DNA from: Clostridium sp.
GTDB lineage: Bacteria; Bacillota; Clostridia; Clostridiales; Clostridiaceae
DNA length: 43,838 nt
Direction: 5' to 3'
Assembly (NCBI RefSeq): GCF_016650035.1
Contig: NZ_JAENWM010000025.1
Span: 1 to 43,838 of the forward strand
Of the stretch, positions 40,845 to 43,838 are shown piece after piece (position 1 is the first letter of the stretch; each line of letters starts with the position of its first letter). Position numbers and translations under genes: made by a program. The notes under the pieces were generated by a model that worked only from the letters and a program-made list of their open reading frames with translations, made no database searches and was not told where the DNA came from.

Positions 40845-42005
40845 ATGTCAATAGAAAATTTCAATGGAGAACGTTTAAAGGCAGCTCGAACCATAAGATG
40901 CCTTTCTAGCACCGAACTTGCTAAATTAATAGACGTTTCAAAGCAAGCTATGTGGCAGTTTGAGAGTAAAGGTAAAGTGCAGCCTAAACCTGAAAATCTC
41001 TTTATGCTAGCTCAAAAACTTAACTTTCCAACTAGTTTTTTTTTAGAGGACGACTGGCAAGATATTTATTCCGGAAGCTGTTTTTATCGTGCTGGATCTT
41101 CTATTACTAAAAAGCAAAAGGAAGCTCAGAAAGAGTTAAATATTATACGAGGAAAAATATACTCTTTTCTAGATGAGCACATTGAATTTCCTTCACTGAA
41201 TTTGTTTCAGCTCTCAAAGGAAGACAATTTAAATGATGAGAGCATTGAAAAATTTGCGGAAGACGCGCGTAATTATTATGGCATGGAAGATTTACCAATA
41301 GGCAACATGATTAATTTTATGGAGAATAATGGTATATTGCTCTCCCAGTTTCTACTACCTGATGTTAAATTTGATGCAGTTAGCCAGTTAATTGGTGTAG
41401 GTGACTTAGTAAAAATAGCGATAACACCTTATAATGGTTCGATACCTTCCTTCGCTAGACTTCAATTTACTTTAGCACATGAATTGGGACACTGGCTTTT
41501 AGGTCATATGAATTCTGATGAAGACTCTCTTTCAACGGAGGATTATAAAGATAATGAACATGATGCTAATTTGTTTGCATCATCCTTTTTATTACCAAGA
41601 GAAGCTTTTCTAAAAGATTTGCCATCAAATCCAAGCTTATATGCTTTTGTTGAGCTAAAGAAAAAATGGAGAGTATCAATACAAGCAATGATTTATAGAA
41701 CACATTCTTTAGGTGAAATTAATTATAATCAGTATCAATATTTAATGAAACAAGTTTCGAAAAATGGTTGGAGAACACATGAACCACTTGACGATGAGTT
41801 TATTATTCCAAAACCTACAATTCTCAGAAAGGCTATTGAGATGCTGATTGATCAGAGTGTATTAAATAAAAAGGACTTGTTGGATAATTTTAAACTATAT
41901 TGTGGGTCCTTAAACATTGACATGTATGAAGAACTGGCAGGTTTGACAAAAGGCTATTTAAACATAACAACAAATTCTGAACCTACAATACTATTAAAAA
42001 AATGA
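40845..42005 (+). CDS. XRE HTH-ImmA/IrrE metallopeptidase fusion
   Basis: A 386-residue protein. Residues 5-60 are an XRE/Cro helix-turn-helix (RLKAARTIRCLSSTELAKLI). Residues 170-270 are an ImmA/IrrE (DUF955) zinc peptidase with H212-E213-L214-G215-H216 and the third ligand in DNEHDANLFASSFLLP (E238). This class cleaves repressors in mobile elements or acts as the regulator of toxin-antitoxin modules. GAGGTG lies before ATG 40845. A terminator follows at 42072-42106. Confidence 0.9.
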   Translation: MSIENFNGERLKAARTIRCLSSTELAKLIDVSKQAMWQFESKGKVQPKPENLFMLAQKLNFPTSFFLEDDWQDIYSGSCFYRAGSSITKKQKEAQKELNIIRGKIYSFLDEHIEFPSLNLFQLSKEDNLNDESIEKFAEDARNYYGMEDLPIGNMINFMENNGILLSQFLLPDVKFDAVSQLIGVGDLVKIAITPYNGSIPSFARLQFTLAHELGHWLLGHMNSDEDSLSTEDYKDNEHDANLFASSFLLPREAFLKDLPSNPSLYAFVELKKKWRVSIQAMIYRTHSLGEINYNQYQYLMKQVSKNGWRTHEPLDDEFIIPKPTILRKAIEMLIDQSVLNKKDLLDNFKLYCGSLNIDMYEELAGLTKGYLNITTNSEPTILLKK

Positions 42006-42071
42006 CCATAGTTCTTATGTCTGTACGAAGTTATCATATGTAATTTAAAAGTAGATTTTAGTTGTATTTTT

Positions 42072-42106
42072 AATCCTTCGCTTAGATTTAGAGCGAAGGA
42101 TTTTGC
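42072..42106 (+). terminator. Intrinsic terminator after the XRE-ImmA/IrrE gene
   Basis: AATCCTTCGCT (42072-42082) pairs with AGCGAAGGATT (42092-42102), followed by TTG. Confidence 0.7.
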
Positions 42107-42245
42107 AATTATGATAAAAGTTTATCTTAGTGTAATAACTTTGTAATCATGAATAATAATATTTTTTATAGAAAAGTAGAATTTAGATCTTATTATATTT
42201 GCAAACCTTGTATACATACTCTTGGAGAAAAGAGCTACATTAATT

Positions 42246-42331
42246 GTAGCTCCTTTTGTTTTTATATAGACACAAAAATTTGACAAGCAGTATAGCTGAA
42301 GATATTAAAAACGGCAAAAAACCAGGTAAAC
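42246..42331 (+). repeat. 86-bp direct repeat, right copy
   Basis: See 39775-39860; 9 mismatches. Apart from this repeat and the small frame at 42468, the 42107-42935 stretch holds no gene I can support. Confidence 0.85.
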
Positions 42332-42467
42332 AGTTTGAGGAGCATTAGCAAATCTGCAATATTATAAATTTAAAAGTTGTTGTGATTAATTAGCGGAAGT
42401 GGTTAAGATTGCAGTTAACTGTTGTAAAAGCAACTGATACAATGGTGGAAATTATAGGGTGCAATAG

Positions 42468-42596
42468 ATGAATTTAAGTGGTACAGAGAATAGTAATATT
42501 ATAATTTCCAGGTTTATAAATTTTGAAACAGAGGTTAAGCAGAAGTTTATAGCTTCAGCACTTCAAATGTTACATGTACTAAATGGTATGGAATAA
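42468..42596 (+). CDS. Possible 42-residue small ORF
   Basis: ATG 42468 follows GGGTG at 7 nt and opens a frame with plausible composition (SNIIISRFINFETEVKQKF). No family is recognised and the frame may be chance. Confidence 0.25.
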   Translation: MNLSGTENSNIIISRFINFETEVKQKFIASALQMLHVLNGME

Positions 42597-42935
42597 AACT
42601 ATAAATTGGTTTATTTATATGCTGCATTATTAAATGCTTACAGATATTTATAAATTCAACACTTTAATAGAAATATATGTTCATATAGAAAATTATAGGA
42701 ATCAAGTATTAATAGAAACAATTAATGGATGTTCTGACATATACTTTAATTAAAAAAAATTAAGTGACAGATCTATTACATTAATATGACAATCATGGGT
42801 TGTGATGATGAATTTTATATAGATTTATTTTAATTTCAGAGTTTTTTATATTGTATTTTGGTAAAATATCTGGCATCATCCTTTCATAAAATAAAGTTTG
42901 AGTTTAAGCAGATGGACAAAAGGATGGGGGGAAAT

Positions 42936-43838
42936 ATGAAGGGTAAAAAATTAGAGAAAAGTAAAAATAATAATATACTAAAACATTTCACTATAGCTAC
43001 TGTTGGTGCAGTAGAGGATGCGTTAAAAAGCATAACGGTAGAGGATTTGATAAACAGTATATATTTAAAAAGTGACGATACAGATGTTCAATACTTAATA
43101 AGAGAGTATGAAAAGCAATTAATATTGTCTAAGATTGACCCTTGTAGATTTGCAAAAGGACTACATCGATTTTTTATGACAATGGCAGATTATATTAAAA
43201 CTAATAAGTTATATAAGAAGTTTTTTAGACTTGACTACTTGCAATATACTGCTTTGTGTAAACATAATACTAATCCCGGTATTTTAGTAGGATACAAAGA
43301 TATAATAGTTCAGCAATATGCATATTTAGTAGGAACTACAAAGAAAGTCATCTGTGGCTTAGATAAAAAAGATAGGCTAATTACAGTATACGAGGTAGGG
43401 AAATGGCTAACAGAGATAAATATAGATATGTACACAGTAGGTAGAGAGGGAAATAGTTTAAAGGTATCAAGTCCTGACAGTATAGTGCTCAAGATTTTTA
43501 AAAAATATGGTTATAAAGTAAAGGATATACAAGAGTGTTTAGATATAATTGCAGATGACCAAGTAACAACAAATATGCTTGATTTTATGGCCTACTTCAT
43601 AACAGAAAAAACAATAAAAATATTACCAAGACCTTATAGGAAACCTACAGACTTAGTAAATGCTAATCATATATTTGAAAGATCGGATCATACTCAGGTT
43701 GTAGTGCGTCAAAATATAGCTTTATATAACTGCATTCCTAAGTCAAATTATAACTATAATACTAATAATTATCTAGTTATTAATTGCTTTTTTGATAAGC
43801 ACATTATTTCTATGACAAAAGCTCCTAACGACTTGACA
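42936..43838 (+). CDS. Large unknown CDS, cut by window end
   Basis: ATG 42936 follows a run of six G with short 4-nt spacing and the frame stays open for 301 codons to the window edge. The product starts basic, then reads LKHFTIATVGAVEDALKSITVEDL, KGLHRFFMTMADYIK and LVGYKDIIVQQYAYLVGTTKKVICGLDKKDRLITVYE. I see no signal peptide, no membrane span and no known motif. Context suggests accessory or mobile DNA. Confidence 0.75.
   Translation, partial: MKGKKLEKSKNNNILKHFTIATVGAVEDALKSITVEDLINSIYLKSDDTDVQYLIREYEKQLILSKIDPCRFAKGLHRFFMTMADYIKTNKLYKKFFRLDYLQYTALCKHNTNPGILVGYKDIIVQQYAYLVGTTKKVICGLDKKDRLITVYEVGKWLTEINIDMYTVGREGNSLKVSSPDSIVLKIFKKYGYKVKDIQECLDIIADDQVTTNMLDFMAYFITEKTIKILPRPYRKPTDLVNANHIFERSDHTQVVVRQNIALYNCIPKSNYNYNTNNYLVINCFFDKHIISMTKAPNDLT

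Overview
The window is AT-rich, low-GC Firmicute DNA with strong AGGAGG-type ribosome binding sites, TTGACA/TATAAT promoters and U-tract terminators. Together with a selenoprotein-type UGA gene, a molybdenum hydroxylase, ferredoxins and a minimal SufBC pair, this points to an anaerobic, selenium-using Clostridium or close relative. The species cannot be named from the sequence alone.

Region 1 (1-10.4 kb) is a redox/metal module around an ArsR-family repressor (4949). A tightly overlapping minus-strand operon runs from 4747 to 659: dihydrolipoamide dehydrogenase, a short HdrA-N-like protein, a 2[4Fe-4S] ferredoxin, a fusion of a DGC putative zinc-binding domain with a GcvH-like lipoyl domain, two more DGC proteins, and a HesB/IscA-like protein read through an in-frame UGA (probable selenocysteine) that ordinary gene calling misses. 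On the plus strand lie arsR, a SufC/SufB pair, a fourth DGC protein, an AhpD-like protein, a cation diffusion facilitator and a two-gene ArsP-like permease. Promoters of several units share AT-rich operator words, so this looks like one regulon. A truncated lipoamide dehydrogenase (185-619) and two related hairpin-bearing sequences in inverted orientation (about 141-190 and 10401-10440) frame the region.

Region 2 (10.4-17.9 kb) is purine/molybdenum hydroxylase metabolism: a MobA-like/ModE-HTH fusion, the molybdopterin, 2Fe-2S and FAD subunits of a xanthine-dehydrogenase-family enzyme, then guanine deaminase behind a guanine-class riboswitch whose expression platform reads as an ON switch. A flavodoxin-ferredoxin fusion follows.

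Region 3 (18.2-24.1 kb) holds two TerD-family genes, a CPBP membrane protease, and a three-gene set (GT4 glycosyltransferase, YbhN/MprF-type membrane protein, GT4 glycosyltransferase) typical of membrane glycolipid synthesis.

Region 4 (24.2-43.8 kb) is accessory DNA beginning at a broken tRNA-Ala(GGC). It holds a Sel1-repeat protein with 216-bp higher-order repeats, a protein with a HEPN-like RxxxxxH motif, an HNH-like protein, plasmid/phage-style small genes (one frameshifted), iteron-like repeats, long gene-poor or decayed stretches, a 213-nt tract with no cytosine on the plus strand, several membrane-anchored coiled-coil proteins, and a two-gene module with an XRE-ImmA/IrrE protein flanked by about 90%-identical 86-bp direct repeats. 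A large open-ended gene runs off the right edge.
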